Source: Solirubrobacter phytolaccae
GTDB taxonomy: Bacteria > Actinomycetota > Thermoleophilia > Solirubrobacterales > Solirubrobacteraceae
DNA length: 64,000 nt
Direction: 5' to 3'
Assembly (NCBI RefSeq): GCF_027587195.1
Contig: NZ_JAPDDP010000001.1
Location: 167,766-231,765, forward strand
Each line of letters begins with the position of its first letter. Position 1 is the stretch's first letter. Of this stretch, positions 44,792 through 53,463 are shown piece after piece. A program made the position numbers and the translations under genes. Under the pieces are notes generated by a model that saw only the letters and a list, made by a program, of their open reading frames with translations, searched no databases and was not told the origin of the DNA.

Positions 44792-46005
44792 TGGCCGCCG
44801 CGGTCTGGACCTACAAGGCGGTCGACGGCGCCGGCGTTCCCTCCAAGGGTGAGCTGAAGGCCACCTCCAAGGACGAGGCGCAGCAGCAGCTCAGCGCCCT
44901 CGGCCTGAAGGCCATGGAGGTCAACGAGAAGAAGTCGGCGCTCAAGGCCGACATCACGCTCTTCCAGCGCATCAAGGCCACCGAGCTGACGGTCATGACG
45001 CGTCAGCTGGCGACCATGATCACCTCCGGCATGACCCTCCTGCGCGCGTTCTACGTGCTCGAGGATCAGATCGAGAACAAGAAGCTCGCGGAGACGATCG
45101 GGGCTGTCCGCGAGGACATCGAGTCCGGCCTCGCGTTCTCCGAGGCGCTCGCCAAGCACCCGAAGGTGTTCTCGCCGCTGTACGTCGCCATGGTGCGCGC
45201 CGGTGAGACGGGCGGCGTGCTCGAAGCGTCGCTGGACCGGATCTCCGACCAGCTCGAGAAGGACGACGAGCTCAAGCGCCAGGTCAAGGGCGCGATGGCC
45301 TACCCGATCGTGGTGCTCACGTTCGCGCTCTGCGTGCTGATCGGCCTGATCGCGTTCATCGTCCCCGTGTTCGTCAAGGTCTTCGCCGACTTCGGCGGCG
45401 ACCTGCCGTTCATCACCAAGATGACCGTCCAGGCGTCGAACGTCGTCACCGGCCAGTGGTACGTCCTGCTGGCGGTCGCGATCGGCGGGCCGATCGGCTT
45501 CAAGAAGTGGCGCACGAGCACCTGGGGCCGCCCCCAGTGGGACCGCATCCGCCTGAAGTTCCCGTTCAAGATCGGCGTCACCGTGCAGAAGATCGCGCTC
45601 GCGCGCTGGTCGCGCACGTTCGCCGCGCTCTACTCGGCCGGCGTGCCGATCATGCAGGCGATCGAGATCACCGGCCAGACCGCGGGCAACTCCGTGATCG
45701 AGAAGGCCATGTACGACGTGATCGAGTCGGTCAAGGCGGGCGGCTCGATCGCGGACCCGCTCAAGGAAGCGCCGATCTTCCCGGGCATGGTCGCGCAGAT
45801 GATCGCCGTGGGCGAGGAGACCGGCAACCTGGACGCGATGCTCTCCAAGGTCGCGGACTTCTACGAGGCCGAGGTCTCCGCCGCCGTGAAGGCTTTGACG
45901 TCGATCCTCGAGCCCGTGATGATCATCCTCGTGGGCGGCATCGTCGGCTTCATCGTGATCGCGATGTACATGCCGATGTTCAAGGTCTACGACGCCATCA
46001 AGTAG
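44791..46005 (+). CDS. pilC: pilus assembly inner-membrane platform protein PilC
   Basis: 404 residues with two GspF/T2SSF domains. Domain 1 has MTRQLATMITSGMTLLRAF and PLYVAMVRAGETGGVLEASL; domain 2 has ARWSRTFAALYSAGVPIMQA and MVAQMIAVGEETGNLDAML. Three membrane helices lie near 170-195, 220-240 and 375-400. It couples PilB and PilT to pilin movement. No pilin or prepilin peptidase lies in the window after it; the next gene is convergent, stop to stop. Confidence 0.95.
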   Translation: MAAAVWTYKAVDGAGVPSKGELKATSKDEAQQQLSALGLKAMEVNEKKSALKADITLFQRIKATELTVMTRQLATMITSGMTLLRAFYVLEDQIENKKLAETIGAVREDIESGLAFSEALAKHPKVFSPLYVAMVRAGETGGVLEASLDRISDQLEKDDELKRQVKGAMAYPIVVLTFALCVLIGLIAFIVPVFVKVFADFGGDLPFITKMTVQASNVVTGQWYVLLAVAIGGPIGFKKWRTSTWGRPQWDRIRLKFPFKIGVTVQKIALARWSRTFAALYSAGVPIMQAIEITGQTAGNSVIEKAMYDVIESVKAGGSIADPLKEAPIFPGMVAQMIAVGEETGNLDAMLSKVADFYEAEVSAAVKALTSILEPVMIILVGGIVGFIVIAMYMPMFKVYDAIK

Positions 46006-46881
46006 CTAGCGCAGCGTCTTGGTCACGATCGTCGGGCGTTTGCTCGGGCGGATCGTGACCACCTTCGCCATGCCGATCGTGTTCGGCTTGGTGACCTCGA
46101 TCGTCAGCTTCGCGCCTGCCTTCAACGTCTGGTTGCGGAAGGCCGTGAGGGCGACGGTGCCGCGCTTGCCGGTGAGCGTCTGCGTCTTGCGCGGGCAGCC
46201 GCCCGCGCAGGTGAGCTTGATGGTCGCGCCGCTCGGGACGCCCTTGAGGCTCAGCGTCGAGAAGCGCGTCGAGCGCTTGTTGGCGTTCATGAAGTAGGTG
46301 ACCGTGAACGAGAGCGTCGAGCGCGGCTGCGCGGCGGCCACCGGAGCCGGAGCCAGAACCGCAGTCGGAGTGGGCGCGGGAACGGCCGGCGTCACGGGCG
46401 CTTCCGGTGTGGGCGTGGCGGTCACGGGCAGGGAGTCCAGGCCGTCGCAGTTCTCGTCGACGCCGTTGCCGGGGACCTCGAGCGCGCTCGGGTGGATCGC
46501 CGGGTCCGCGTCGTTGCAGTCGGCGGGGAGGGCGTGGCCGTCCTGGTCGTCGTCGATGGCCGTCACGACCCACGAGCGCTCGACCATGGGGCCCAGGGTC
46601 CCGTCCGTCACATCGACCGCGCGGACCTGGAACGTGTGCTTGCCGACGGTCAGGCCCTTCATGGTGAGGGGCGACCGGCACGGCCCGAAGAAGTCGGTGC
46701 GGCCGGTGCCCAGGCGGCACTCGTACGCGTAGGTGCGCCCGCTCAGCGCGCGGAACTCGAACGTCGCGCTCGAGCGGGTCTGCGAGGACCCGTCGGCGGG
46801 ACCGGAGGAGATGTTCGTCTCGGGCGGGACGGCGGCGGCGAGAAGCAGTGCGGAAGCGACGGCGAGCACGCGCCCGACCAT
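46006..46881 (-). CDS. secreted protein with MopE-like metal-binding motif
   Basis: 291 residues from the ATG at 46881, where a signal peptide begins (MVGRVLAVASALLLAAAVPP). Residues about 20-110 are a beta-sandwich of the kind found in surface proteins (FEFRALSGRTYAYECRL). DDDQDGHALPADCNDADPAI, followed by VPGNGVDENCDG, near 115-150, is the MopE-type metal-binding motif. A Pro/Thr/Ala linker and a second beta domain with CAGGCPRKTQ follow. Probably an extracellular adhesion or sensing protein. Its stop abuts the pilC stop at 46005. Confidence 0.8.
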   Translation of the reverse strand: MVGRVLAVASALLLAAAVPPETNISSGPADGSSQTRSSATFEFRALSGRTYAYECRLGTGRTDFFGPCRSPLTMKGLTVGKHTFQVRAVDVTDGTLGPMVERSWVVTAIDDDQDGHALPADCNDADPAIHPSALEVPGNGVDENCDGLDSLPVTATPTPEAPVTPAVPAPTPTAVLAPAPVAAAQPRSTLSFTVTYFMNANKRSTRFSTLSLKGVPSGATIKLTCAGGCPRKTQTLTGKRGTVALTAFRNQTLKAGAKLTIEVTKPNTIGMAKVVTIRPSKRPTIVTKTLR

Positions 46882-46927
46882 ACGTCCGCCCCGCTGGGCG
46901 CAGCGCACCCCTTGGGAGTGATTCGGC

Positions 46928-47914
46928 TCACCCTGCCGCCGGTTCTGGCGCGCGGGCGCTGCGGGTCGCGCCCGCCGACGCGGCGACCACGCACAGCACC
47001 GCGATCCACTGCGACACGTGGAGCGCCTCGCTGAGCACCAGGAAGCCGATCAGCGCGGCCATCGCCGGCTCGAGGCTCATCAGGATCCCGAACACGCGCG
47101 GCGGGATCTTGCGTAGGGCTTCGAGATCGACCGTGTAGGGGACCACCGACGAGAGCAGCGCGACGCCGAACCCGGCGATCAGGACCCACGGCTGCAGCAG
47201 CGCCGTCCCGCTGTCGGCGACGCCGAACGGCACCGCGATGAGCGCCGCGACCGCCATCCCCAGCGCGAGGCCGTTGCCCTCCGTCGTGTGACGGCCCAGC
47301 GCCGCGCCGACCAGGATGTACAGGCCCCAGAACGCGCCCGCGGCGAGGGCGAACAGCACGCCGAGCAGGTCCAGATCGCCGCCGCCCTCCATCAGCAACA
47401 CCACGCCGCCGGCCGCGAGCAGCGCCCAGAACGCGTCCATCCAGCGTCGCGACCCGAGCAGCGCGACGCCCAGCGGGCCGAGGAACTCGATCGTCACCGC
47501 GATCCCCAGCGGGATCCGCGACAGCGACAGGTAGAAGCACAGGTTCATCAGCCCGAGCACGACGCCGTAGCTGAGCACGGCACCCCAGGCCTGCCGGCTC
47601 AGGTTGAGCGCCGGCCGCCACAGCAGCATCAGCACCGCCGCGGCGAAGAACAGCCGCAGCGCGACCGTCCCGAAGCTGCCTACCTCGTCAAAGAGCTGCT
47701 TGGCGACCGCCGACCCCAGCTGAACGCTGACGATGCCGAGCAGTACCAGTGCGGTGGGCGGGAACGTGCCGATCGCACGTCCGGCCAGCGCGGTCAGGGA
47801 AGACCACGTCGGCGTGTGCCGCGATGAGTCCCGTAGTCGTGCATGGTGGCTTGGGCGCAGCGTAGCGCGGTCATCGGGCGGAGAAGCCGCCGTCGGAGGC
47901 GATCGTCTGGCCAT
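46928..47914 (-). CDS. EamA/DMT-family transporter, RhtA-like
   Basis: 328 residues, ten predicted helices in two EamA repeats. SVQLGSAVAKQLFDEVGSFG, LCFYLSLSRIPLGIAVTIEF and PYTVDLEALRKIPPRVFGIL are typical of RhtA, the threonine/homoserine exporter. The first 45 residues are unlike the family; the start at 47914 overlaps the SDR end by 44 bp, and no closer ATG, GTG or TTG precedes the first helix, so a CTG start near 47800 is possible. Likely an amino acid or metabolite exporter. Confidence 0.85.
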   Translation of the reverse strand: MARRSPPTAASPPDDRATLRPSHHARLRDSSRHTPTWSSLTALAGRAIGTFPPTALVLLGIVSVQLGSAVAKQLFDEVGSFGTVALRLFFAAAVLMLLWRPALNLSRQAWGAVLSYGVVLGLMNLCFYLSLSRIPLGIAVTIEFLGPLGVALLGSRRWMDAFWALLAAGGVVLLMEGGGDLDLLGVLFALAAGAFWGLYILVGAALGRHTTEGNGLALGMAVAALIAVPFGVADSGTALLQPWVLIAGFGVALLSSVVPYTVDLEALRKIPPRVFGILMSLEPAMAALIGFLVLSEALHVSQWIAVLCVVAASAGATRSARAPEPAAG

Positions 47915-48602
47915 TGACCCAGCCCGCCTCCTCGCTGCACAGCCACGCGACGAGCCGCGCGGCGTCGGTCGGCGTGCCCCAGCGGCCGGTCGGCATCGCG
48001 GCTTCGACGCTGCGCCGGAGCGCGTCGGTGGCGTAGCCCGTGTCGTTCGGGCCCGGGTCGATGCAGTTGACGGTGATGCCCCGCGGCGCGAGCTCGAAGG
48101 CCAGCGAAGCCGTCAGCTGCTGGAGCACCGCTTTGGACGCGATGTAGGGGAGCTGCGTGGGCATCGCGGAGTAGTACTGGCCGGAGCTGAAGAGGACGAT
48201 CCGGCCCGCGTCCGGCGACGGGTCCTGCGCGGCGAACGCCTGGACGAGCAGCAGCGTGGCGCGCGCGTTGACCGCGAACGACCGGTCCAGCTCGGCCGCG
48301 GTGAGCTCGCTCAACGACTGCTGGGAGCTGCGGGCGTGGTTGGCGACCAGCACGTCGGCGCGCGTGGCCGCGAAGAGTTGCCGGGGCGCGTCCGGGTCCT
48401 CGAAGTCGAGAGCGAGGAACGGCGCGCCCAGCTCCTCCGCGATCCGCTCGCCGCCGCCCGGCTCCTCGCCGTAGACCTGCTCGGCGTCGTGCGGCGACCA
48501 GCCCGTGAGGAACAGCTCGAAGCCGTCGGCGGCCAGACGCCGGGCGATCGTCGCGCCGATCCCGGCCGCGCGGCTCACGCCGGTGACGATGGCGGTGGCC
48601 AT
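47871..48602 (-). CDS. short-chain dehydrogenase/reductase
   Basis: 243 residues. Rossmann start TAIVTGVSRAAGIGATIARR, NHARSS in place of NNAG, catalytic Ser in LFSSGQYYS, YIASKAVLQ (YxxxK) and IDPGPNDTGYA. The C-terminal WVNGQTIASDGGFS is standard. It probably reduces or oxidises a carbonyl with NADP(H); substrate unknown. TACCGT (48609-48614, minus) is six bases before the ATG. Transcription probably continues into the EamA gene. Confidence 0.88.
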   Translation of the reverse strand: MATAIVTGVSRAAGIGATIARRLAADGFELFLTGWSPHDAEQVYGEEPGGGERIAEELGAPFLALDFEDPDAPRQLFAATRADVLVANHARSSQQSLSELTAAELDRSFAVNARATLLLVQAFAAQDPSPDAGRIVLFSSGQYYSAMPTQLPYIASKAVLQQLTASLAFELAPRGITVNCIDPGPNDTGYATDALRRSVEAAMPTGRWGTPTDAARLVAWLCSEEAGWVNGQTIASDGGFSAR

Positions 48603-48608
48603 GGCGCC

Positions 48609-48621
48609 ACGGTACTAGGCT
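48609..48621. promoter_or_regulatory. back-to-back divergent -10 elements
   Basis: TACCGT for the SDR (48609-48614, minus, six bases from its ATG) and TAGGCT for the gene at 48630 (48616-48621, plus, eight bases from its ATG) are one base apart. Both transcripts would be leaderless and polymerases would compete for the site. Confidence 0.5.
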
Positions 48622-48629
48622 CGCGGTCG

Positions 48630-49250
48630 ATGTCCGGACCGCGCCGGAACCGTGTGACGCCGCTCGGCGAGATCATCGCCGACCCCGCCCGTGGGCTCGT
48701 GTACGGCAACCGCGGGTGCCTGCACGACGCGCACGGGCAGATCCGGCGCAGCCACTCCGGCCGGCTGTGGATCGCCTGCCGGCTGGAGTTCAAGGGCCGC
48801 CGCCGCCCGCTGCTGCGTCCCGGCCGGTACACGGAGCTGTTCTTCCTCGACGACGCGACGGCGCTCGCGGCGGGCCACCGGCCGTGTGCCGAGTGCCGGC
48901 GCGAGGACTACGACCGCTTCCTCGAGGCCTGGCCGGATCCGTTCCCGCCGGGTCCGCGGGCGCCGGTGATCAACGCGCAGCTGCACGCGGAGCGGCTCGA
49001 CGAGCACGGCACGCAACGCCACCACTCGAACACGTTCGACGCGCTCCCGGACGGCACGTTCGTCCTGCGCGAAGGCGCGCCGTGGCTGGTGGAGGGAACG
49101 TCGCTGCGGCGCTGGACGCCGGGTGGCTACGCCGACGCGATCCGTCGCCCGCGTGGGACCGCGGTGGTGATCACACCGCCGTCGCTGGTAGCGGTGCTGG
49201 CCGGCGGTTGGCGGCCGACCGCCGTGCCGTTCATCCATAAAAGCCGTTAA
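48630..49250 (+). CDS. conserved hypothetical protein with CxxC motif
   Basis: 206 residues. GRLWIACRLEFKGRRRPLL, then YTELFFLDDATALAAGHRPC with AECRREDYDRFLEAW: the HRPCxxC piece resembles the Ada-type zinc-binding signature but the rest does not match Ada. A His-rich GTQRHHSNTFDALPDGTF follows. Conserved in actinobacteria as far as I recall; no function known. Could bind a metal through C, C and H residues. Leaderless start. Confidence 0.7.
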   Translation: MSGPRRNRVTPLGEIIADPARGLVYGNRGCLHDAHGQIRRSHSGRLWIACRLEFKGRRRPLLRPGRYTELFFLDDATALAAGHRPCAECRREDYDRFLEAWPDPFPPGPRAPVINAQLHAERLDEHGTQRHHSNTFDALPDGTFVLREGAPWLVEGTSLRRWTPGGYADAIRRPRGTAVVITPPSLVAVLAGGWRPTAVPFIHKSR

Positions 49251-49274
49251 GCCGACTGAGTATCGTCAGTTTTC

Positions 49275-50138
49275 ATGAGCACGCTTCCCACGCCGCTTGT
49301 CTCGACCGACTGGCTCGCCGATCACCTCGCCGACGCCGACCTGCGCCTGCTCGACGCCACGGTCTTCCTCGCGCCGCCGACCGAGGCGGGGGAGGACTGG
49401 ACCGCCGAGCGCGGCGCCGCGGCGCACGCCGAGGAGCACATCCCGGGCTCCCGCTACGCCGACATCGTCTCCGAGCTCTCGTCCGACGACGGCTGGTTCA
49501 CGCGCCCGGACGCCGACGCGTTCAAGGCCGCGGTCGAGCGCCTCGGCGTCGGCGACGACACGAAGGTCGTCGTCTACGACCGTGCCGCCTCGATGTGGGC
49601 GACGCGCGTGTGGTGGCTGCTGCGCTCGTACGGCTTCGAGGCCGTCGCGGTGCTCGACGGCGGCTTCGGCGCCTGGAAGGCCGAGCGTCGCGCGACGACC
49701 GGCGAGTCCACGCCGGACGCCCCCGCGGCGACGTTCACGCCCCGCGACCGCCCCGAGCTCGTCGCCGACACGGCGCAGGTGCTCGACGTGGTCAACGACG
49801 GTGGCGCGTGCCTGATCAACTCGCTCACCGCGGAGGACTTCAGCGCGACGAGCACCGACCGCTACGCGCGCCCCGGTCGCATCCCCGGCAGCCTCAACGT
49901 GCCGGTGTTCGACCTGCTCGCCGCCGACGGCACCTTCAAGCCCGCCGACGCGCTCCGCGAGCAGTTCGCGGACGTCCTTGCCCGGCCGGGCCGCAAGATC
50001 ACGTACTGCGGCGGCGGGATCGCGGCGACGGGCGACGCGCTCGCGCTGTACGTGCTGGGGGAGACCGACGTCGCGGTCTACGACGGTTCCCTGCGCGAGT
50101 GGACCTCGGACGCCACGCTCCCGCTCGAGGTCGGGTGA
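49275..50138 (+). CDS. tandem-rhodanese sulfurtransferase
   Basis: 287 residues in two rhodanese domains. The first (1-140) has EEHIPGSRYADI and VVVYDRAASMWATRVWWLLR without a catalytic Cys. The second (about 155-287) has RIPGSLNVPVFDLL and the active loop TYCGGGIAATG, whose Cys carries the persulfide. Likely a thiosulfate or 3-mercaptopyruvate sulfurtransferase of cytosolic sulfur metabolism. TATCGT at 49261-49266, eight bases before the ATG, gives a leaderless promoter. Confidence 0.93.
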   Translation: MSTLPTPLVSTDWLADHLADADLRLLDATVFLAPPTEAGEDWTAERGAAAHAEEHIPGSRYADIVSELSSDDGWFTRPDADAFKAAVERLGVGDDTKVVVYDRAASMWATRVWWLLRSYGFEAVAVLDGGFGAWKAERRATTGESTPDAPAATFTPRDRPELVADTAQVLDVVNDGGACLINSLTAEDFSATSTDRYARPGRIPGSLNVPVFDLLAADGTFKPADALREQFADVLARPGRKITYCGGGIAATGDALALYVLGETDVAVYDGSLREWTSDATLPLEVG

Positions 50139-50188
50139 GAACCCTCTAATCGAAACCTCACAGAGCGCTTACCGCCGCGCGAGAAGTT

Positions 50189-50218
50189 CCAGCCTCCTCA
50201 AACCCACCAGGAGGTTGG
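50189..50218 (+). promoter_or_regulatory. hairpin that hides the ribosome-binding site of the next gene
   Basis: CCAGCCTCCT (50189-50198) pairs with AGGAGGTTGG (50209-50218), ten pairs including one G-U, around a 10-nt loop. The Shine-Dalgarno AGGAGG (50209-50214), ten bases before the ATG at 50224, is fully buried. Translation would need melting or an opposing structure, as in RNA thermometers. Confidence 0.55.
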
Positions 50219-50223
50219 TTCAC

Positions 50224-50778
50224 ATGAAGCAGTTGCTCGGCATCGCCGCGGTCGTCGCGGCGTCGTTGGCGGTCGTCCCGGCGGCGTCCGCCGACGAGCG
50301 GACGTGTCGCGGCGCGCTCGGTGCGGTCACCGTCGACAACCTGCGCGTGCCCGAAGGCGCGACGTGCACGCTCACCGGCACGTCGATCAAGGGCACGCTC
50401 AAGGTCGAGAAGGGCGCGACGCTGACCGCGAGTGGCATCCGGCTCGTCGGCAACGTGCAGGCCGAGAACGCGAAGTCGGTGACGGTCAAGGCCGGCTCGC
50501 GCGTCGGCGGCTCGGTTCAGGTCAAGCAGGGCGGCGGCGCGACCGTGCGCGACAGCACGATCGCGGGCGATATCCAGTTCGACGAGAACCGCTCGGCGCT
50601 CACCGCGCGGGCGAACCGCGTCGGCGGCTCGATCCAGGTCGTCAAGAACACGGGCGGCGTGACGATCACTGCGAACCGCGTCGACGGCAACCTGCAGTGC
50701 AAGGAGAACCGTCCGGCGCCGAAGGGCTCCGGCAACGTCGTCAACGGCAACAAGGAAGACCAGTGCGCGCGGCTGTAG
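50224..50778 (+). CDS. secreted beta-helix-like repeat protein
   Basis: 184 residues with signal peptide MKQLLGIAAVVAASLAVVPA, cleaved near ASA-DE. The mature part repeats short strands with Gly/Asn turns (GTSIKGTLKVEKGATLTASG, AGSRVGGSVQVKQGG, RANRVGGSIQVVKNTGG), typical of a small right-handed beta-helix. Cys pairs at each end (TCRGAL, LQCKEN, DQCARL) may cap it. Extracellular; binding partner unknown. Its translation is probably limited by the hairpin upstream. Confidence 0.75.
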   Translation: MKQLLGIAAVVAASLAVVPAASADERTCRGALGAVTVDNLRVPEGATCTLTGTSIKGTLKVEKGATLTASGIRLVGNVQAENAKSVTVKAGSRVGGSVQVKQGGGATVRDSTIAGDIQFDENRSALTARANRVGGSIQVVKNTGGVTITANRVDGNLQCKENRPAPKGSGNVVNGNKEDQCARL

Positions 50779-50793
50779 CCCGCTGAGAATGGC

Positions 50794-50813
50794 GCTCGCC
50801 CCCATATGGGGGC
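50794..50813. terminator. perfect 20-bp palindrome
   Basis: TCGCCCCCATATGGGGGCGA is self-complementary along all 20 bases and starts 16 bases after the beta-helix gene's stop. As RNA it makes a short GC-rich stem; without a T-run it may be a tail-less terminator or a regulator-binding site. Confidence 0.45.
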
Positions 50814-50843
50814 GACCGCTGTTCGCGCAAATGTCCCTGCTGC

Positions 50844-50897
50844 TAGCGTGGTTTGGAGGTCACAGCCCGTGTGGTCACGCGTTCACGCGTCCGGGCT
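50844..50897 (+). promoter_or_regulatory. promoter and leader hairpin of the NlpC/P60 gene
   Basis: TAGCGT at 50844-50849 is a candidate -10, giving a leader of about 63 nt. AGCCCG (50864-50869) and CGGGCT (50892-50897) form a stem around a loop with two CACGCGT-like copies. I looked for ydaO (c-di-AMP) riboswitch signatures, common before such genes, and did not find them. Confidence 0.35.
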
Positions 50898-50919
50898 TCC
50901 AATCACCGAAAGGACAACG

Positions 50920-51492
50920 ATGCCGCGCCGTTCCAGGCGGCGGCTCGTCCCGATCACGACGCTGATCGCGTGCGCTTTGCCGTGCGCCGGGGCGAGCGCC
51001 GCACCGAACACGAGAGTCGACTTACCGCTGCCGGGGAATGAGCAGCGCGTCGAAGAAGCGGGGCAGGCGCAGACGCTGCGCGCGCTCGCCGACCGCAAGC
51101 AGGACCGGCGTGACGCCGCGGTCCGCGAGTCCCGCGCGGGGGACGGGGTCGTCGACGTGGCGAAAGCCCAGATCGGCGACGGCTACGCCTACGGCGCCGG
51201 CGGGCCCGACGCGTTCGACTGCTCCGGCCTCACGGCCTATATCTTCGGGCGGCGCGGCGTCTCGCTTCCGCACAGCTCGTTCGGCCAGGCGGCGATGGGC
51301 CGGCCCGTCTCGCGCGACGACATCCGTCCCGGCGACCTCGTCTTCTTCAGCACGGCAGGCTCGGGCGCGTCGCACGTGGGCATCGCGACGGGTAAGACCA
51401 CGGCGGTGTCCGCGACCAACAGCGGCGTGATGGAGCACTCGACCGTCGACGCGTACTGGGGTGGCCACTTCGTGACCGCCCGTCGGCTCTAG
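50920..51492 (+). CDS. secreted NlpC/P60 cell-wall endopeptidase
   Basis: 190 residues from the ATG at 50920, with AAGGA eight bases upstream. Basic N-terminus and hydrophobic stretch ITTLIACALPCAGASA form a signal peptide. Residues about 50-80 are a short helix. The catalytic domain has Cys in GGPDAFDCSGLTAYIFG, His in GASHVGIATG and a third polar residue near VMEHSTVD. It cleaves peptide cross-bridges of peptidoglycan outside the cell. Stop shares CTAG with the convergent DUF429 gene. Confidence 0.92.
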   Translation: MPRRSRRRLVPITTLIACALPCAGASAAPNTRVDLPLPGNEQRVEEAGQAQTLRALADRKQDRRDAAVRESRAGDGVVDVAKAQIGDGYAYGAGGPDAFDCSGLTAYIFGRRGVSLPHSSFGQAAMGRPVSRDDIRPGDLVFFSTAGSGASHVGIATGKTTAVSATNSGVMEHSTVDAYWGGHFVTARRL

Positions 51493-52238
51493 TCCGTCAG
51501 CGTCGCCAGGGTGTCCGGACGTGGCAGGTGGATCCAGCCCTCGACGCGCGCGCTCGCGCTGAGGTCCTCGTCGGGCGGGATCGTCTCGCCGCGCTCGGCC
51601 GCCCGCGCGACGAGCGCGCACAGGAGCGCGTCGAGGCAGTCGTCGGACGTGACGCAGTCGGCACGCCATTTGTCCTTGATGTCGAAGTGCTCGCCGAGGC
51701 CGGAGAGCAGGATGTCGACGAGGTCTGCGCGCCGCTTCGAGCCCGCTTCGCCTTTGTAGGACGGCGCGCGGGCCGTGTCGAACGAGCCGCGGAGCCAGCA
51801 GCGCAGCGCCGCGTCCGGGTAGGCCTCGACGACGAGCCCGCGGCCGTCGCGTGGCGCGTCGAGGCCGCTCAGCAGCCGCGCGCAGCGGAACGCGCAGTAC
51901 GCGATCCGGTCCGTCGAGACCGACAGCGGGAGCTTGCTCGCGTGCGCGTGCACGAAGCGGTCCGTCTCCCGGTACGCCAGCTCGGACGCCTCGAGGCTCG
52001 GCCACCGCTCGAAGCGCTCGTGACCGGTGAGCGCGGCGACGAACGCGGCCGGCCAGCCGAACGGCGCGTCGATGCCGACCTTTGCGTGGTCGTCGCGGAT
52101 CGCCCGCCGGAGCGTCTCGTCGTCCAACGCCCCGAGCTGGAGCTGCGTGACCGTGGCCGCGCCGGCGTCCCACGTGATCTCGCACAGCGCGGTGTTCCGC
52201 GGCTGGGACGCGAGGTCGATGCCGAGCGTGGTGATCAT
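51489..52238 (-). CDS. DUF429 family protein
   Basis: 249 residues from the ATG at 52238 (MITTLGIDLASQPRNTALCE). The RNase H-like opening with Asp in GIDLAS, VGIDAPFGWPAAFVAAL, RETDRFVHAH and CVTSDDCLDALLCALVARAA are typical of DUF429, an uncharacterised family of RNase H fold. The acidic residues are in place for metal binding; nuclease activity is a reasonable but untested inference. A much longer open frame upstream is antisense to the sigma factor genes and is not coding. Confidence 0.85.
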   Translation of the reverse strand: MITTLGIDLASQPRNTALCEITWDAGAATVTQLQLGALDDETLRRAIRDDHAKVGIDAPFGWPAAFVAALTGHERFERWPSLEASELAYRETDRFVHAHASKLPLSVSTDRIAYCAFRCARLLSGLDAPRDGRGLVVEAYPDAALRCWLRGSFDTARAPSYKGEAGSKRRADLVDILLSGLGEHFDIKDKWRADCVTSDDCLDALLCALVARAAERGETIPPDEDLSASARVEGWIHLPRPDTLATLTD

Positions 52239-52276
52239 CGCGCAAGAAATAGCGTTGCGGCAGCCTCTAGGTAGGC

Positions 52277-52768
52277 ATGGACGAGCGAGAATTGGCCGCA
52301 CGGAGGGCCTTGACGGTCGCGCTGCGGACCGCGGCGGCCATCCTGGGCAGCCGCGAGGAGGCGGCGGACGTGGCGCAGGACGTCGCCATCGACGTGCTCC
52401 GCTCGCTCCACAAGCTGCGCGAGCCGGCCGCGTTCGACGCGTGGGTGCATCGCATGACCGTGCGCCGGACGCTGAGGGCGCTGCGCAAGCGGCGTGCGGG
52501 CGACGTGCCGTTCGCGCTCGCCCTCGAGCTCCCCGCCGACACGCCCGACCACGATCAGGTGCTCGCCACGCGCGCCGTGCTCGCGCACGCGATGAAGACG
52601 CTTCCACCCAGGCAGCGGGTCGCGCTCGCGCTGCGCTACGTGCACGACCTCGACGACGAGCAGATCGCCGCAGCGCTCGGCTGCCGTGTCGGCACCGTGC
52701 ACGCGTTGCTCTCGCGCGCCCGAGCCACACTCCGTGACGAGCCCCGACTGCAGGAGCTGACGCGATGA
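52277..52768 (+). CDS. ECF-type RNA polymerase sigma factor
   Basis: 163 residues. Region 2: LGSREEAADVAQDVAIDVLR then LREPAAFDAWVHRMTVRRTL. Region 4: MKTLPPRQRVALALRYVHDL, DDEQIAAALGCRVGTVHALL and SRARATLR, a helix-turn-helix for the -35. Four-base overlap with the membrane protein that follows, which is the usual place of an anti-sigma factor. The start sits just after CTAGGTAGGC, possibly an autoregulated promoter. Confidence 0.92.
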   Translation: MDERELAARRALTVALRTAAAILGSREEAADVAQDVAIDVLRSLHKLREPAAFDAWVHRMTVRRTLRALRKRRAGDVPFALALELPADTPDHDQVLATRAVLAHAMKTLPPRQRVALALRYVHDLDDEQIAAALGCRVGTVHALLSRARATLRDEPRLQELTR

Positions 52769-53463
52769 ACGAGTCGATGCTGCGCGCGGCGTTCGAGCCG
52801 GCCCGCACCCTCGAGCCGACCGCGGCGGAGCTCGCGCGCGCGTTGCGTCCGCGTCGCCGTCGTCGCTGGCCGGTGTTCCTCGGCGTGGCCGCCGCGATCG
52901 CCGTGACCGGGACCGCCGCCACCGCGGTCGAGCCGTTCCGCGGCGCGCTGGAGTCGTTGCTCAGCAGCGACGCCGGCCGGCCCGCGCCGGACGCGCCGGA
53001 CTGGCTGCGCGAGAAGGGGACCCGCGTGCTCGCCGAGAACGACGGCGCCAAGCTGTTCGTGCGCCGCGAAGGGGACATCGTGCACGTCAGCCTCGACAGC
53101 TCGTTCGGCCAGAGCGGCCCGGTCGAGGACTGGGCGAAGCAGCTCGGAGACCGCCGGCTGATCGTGCTCGGCCCGAGCGCTCCCCGGGCGAACGACACCC
53201 AGCGGCCGCTGTTCGGGCTGACCGCGCGCGGGATCACGCGGGTCGAGCTCACCTACGCGCGCGGCTCTTCGACCTTCACGTCCAGCGCGACGGGCGGCTT
53301 CGCGCTGATCGTGGACCTCAGGCGAGCGCTCGGCGAGCTGATCGGCTACGACGCGGCGGGGGCGGTCATCGAGCGCAAGGACATGCGGCCCGTCGACCTG
53401 CGCATCTGCCGCGAGGTCCGTGGCTGCCCGCCCGGCAAGCTCGCGCCCGAACGTGACGGCTGA
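52765..53463 (+). CDS. single-pass membrane protein paired with the sigma factor
   Basis: 232 residues. Residues 1-35 are cytosolic, ending in a basic RPRRRRRW; one helix follows ([20 protein letters not shown], about 36-55). About 175 extracellular residues come next, with [15 protein letters not shown] and two Cys ([11 protein letters not shown]). Topology and ATGA overlap suit an anti-sigma factor, but no zinc HxxxCxxC motif is present and the cytosolic part is short, so it may be a non-canonical regulator or the sigma factor's target. Confidence 0.65.
   Translation: MNESMLRAAFEPARTLEPTAAELARALRPRRRRRWPVFLGVAAAIAVTGTAATAVEPFRGALESLLSSDAGRPAPDAPDWLREKGTRVLAENDGAKLFVRREGDIVHVSLDSSFGQSGPVEDWAKQLGDRRLIVLGPSAPRANDTQRPLFGLTARGITRVELTYARGSSTFTSSATGGFALIVDLRRALGELIGYDAAGAVIERKDMRPVDLRICREVRGCPPGKLAPERDG

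Noticed and set aside
50850..50919. ydaO/c-di-AMP riboswitch before the NlpC/P60 gene
   Set aside because: The expected conserved riboswitch blocks are absent; only a simple stem is visible.
51489..53252. 587-codon minus-strand frame
   Set aside because: Only the 249-codon end is DUF429; the upstream part is antisense to the sigma factor and its partner and is Arg/Ser-rich.
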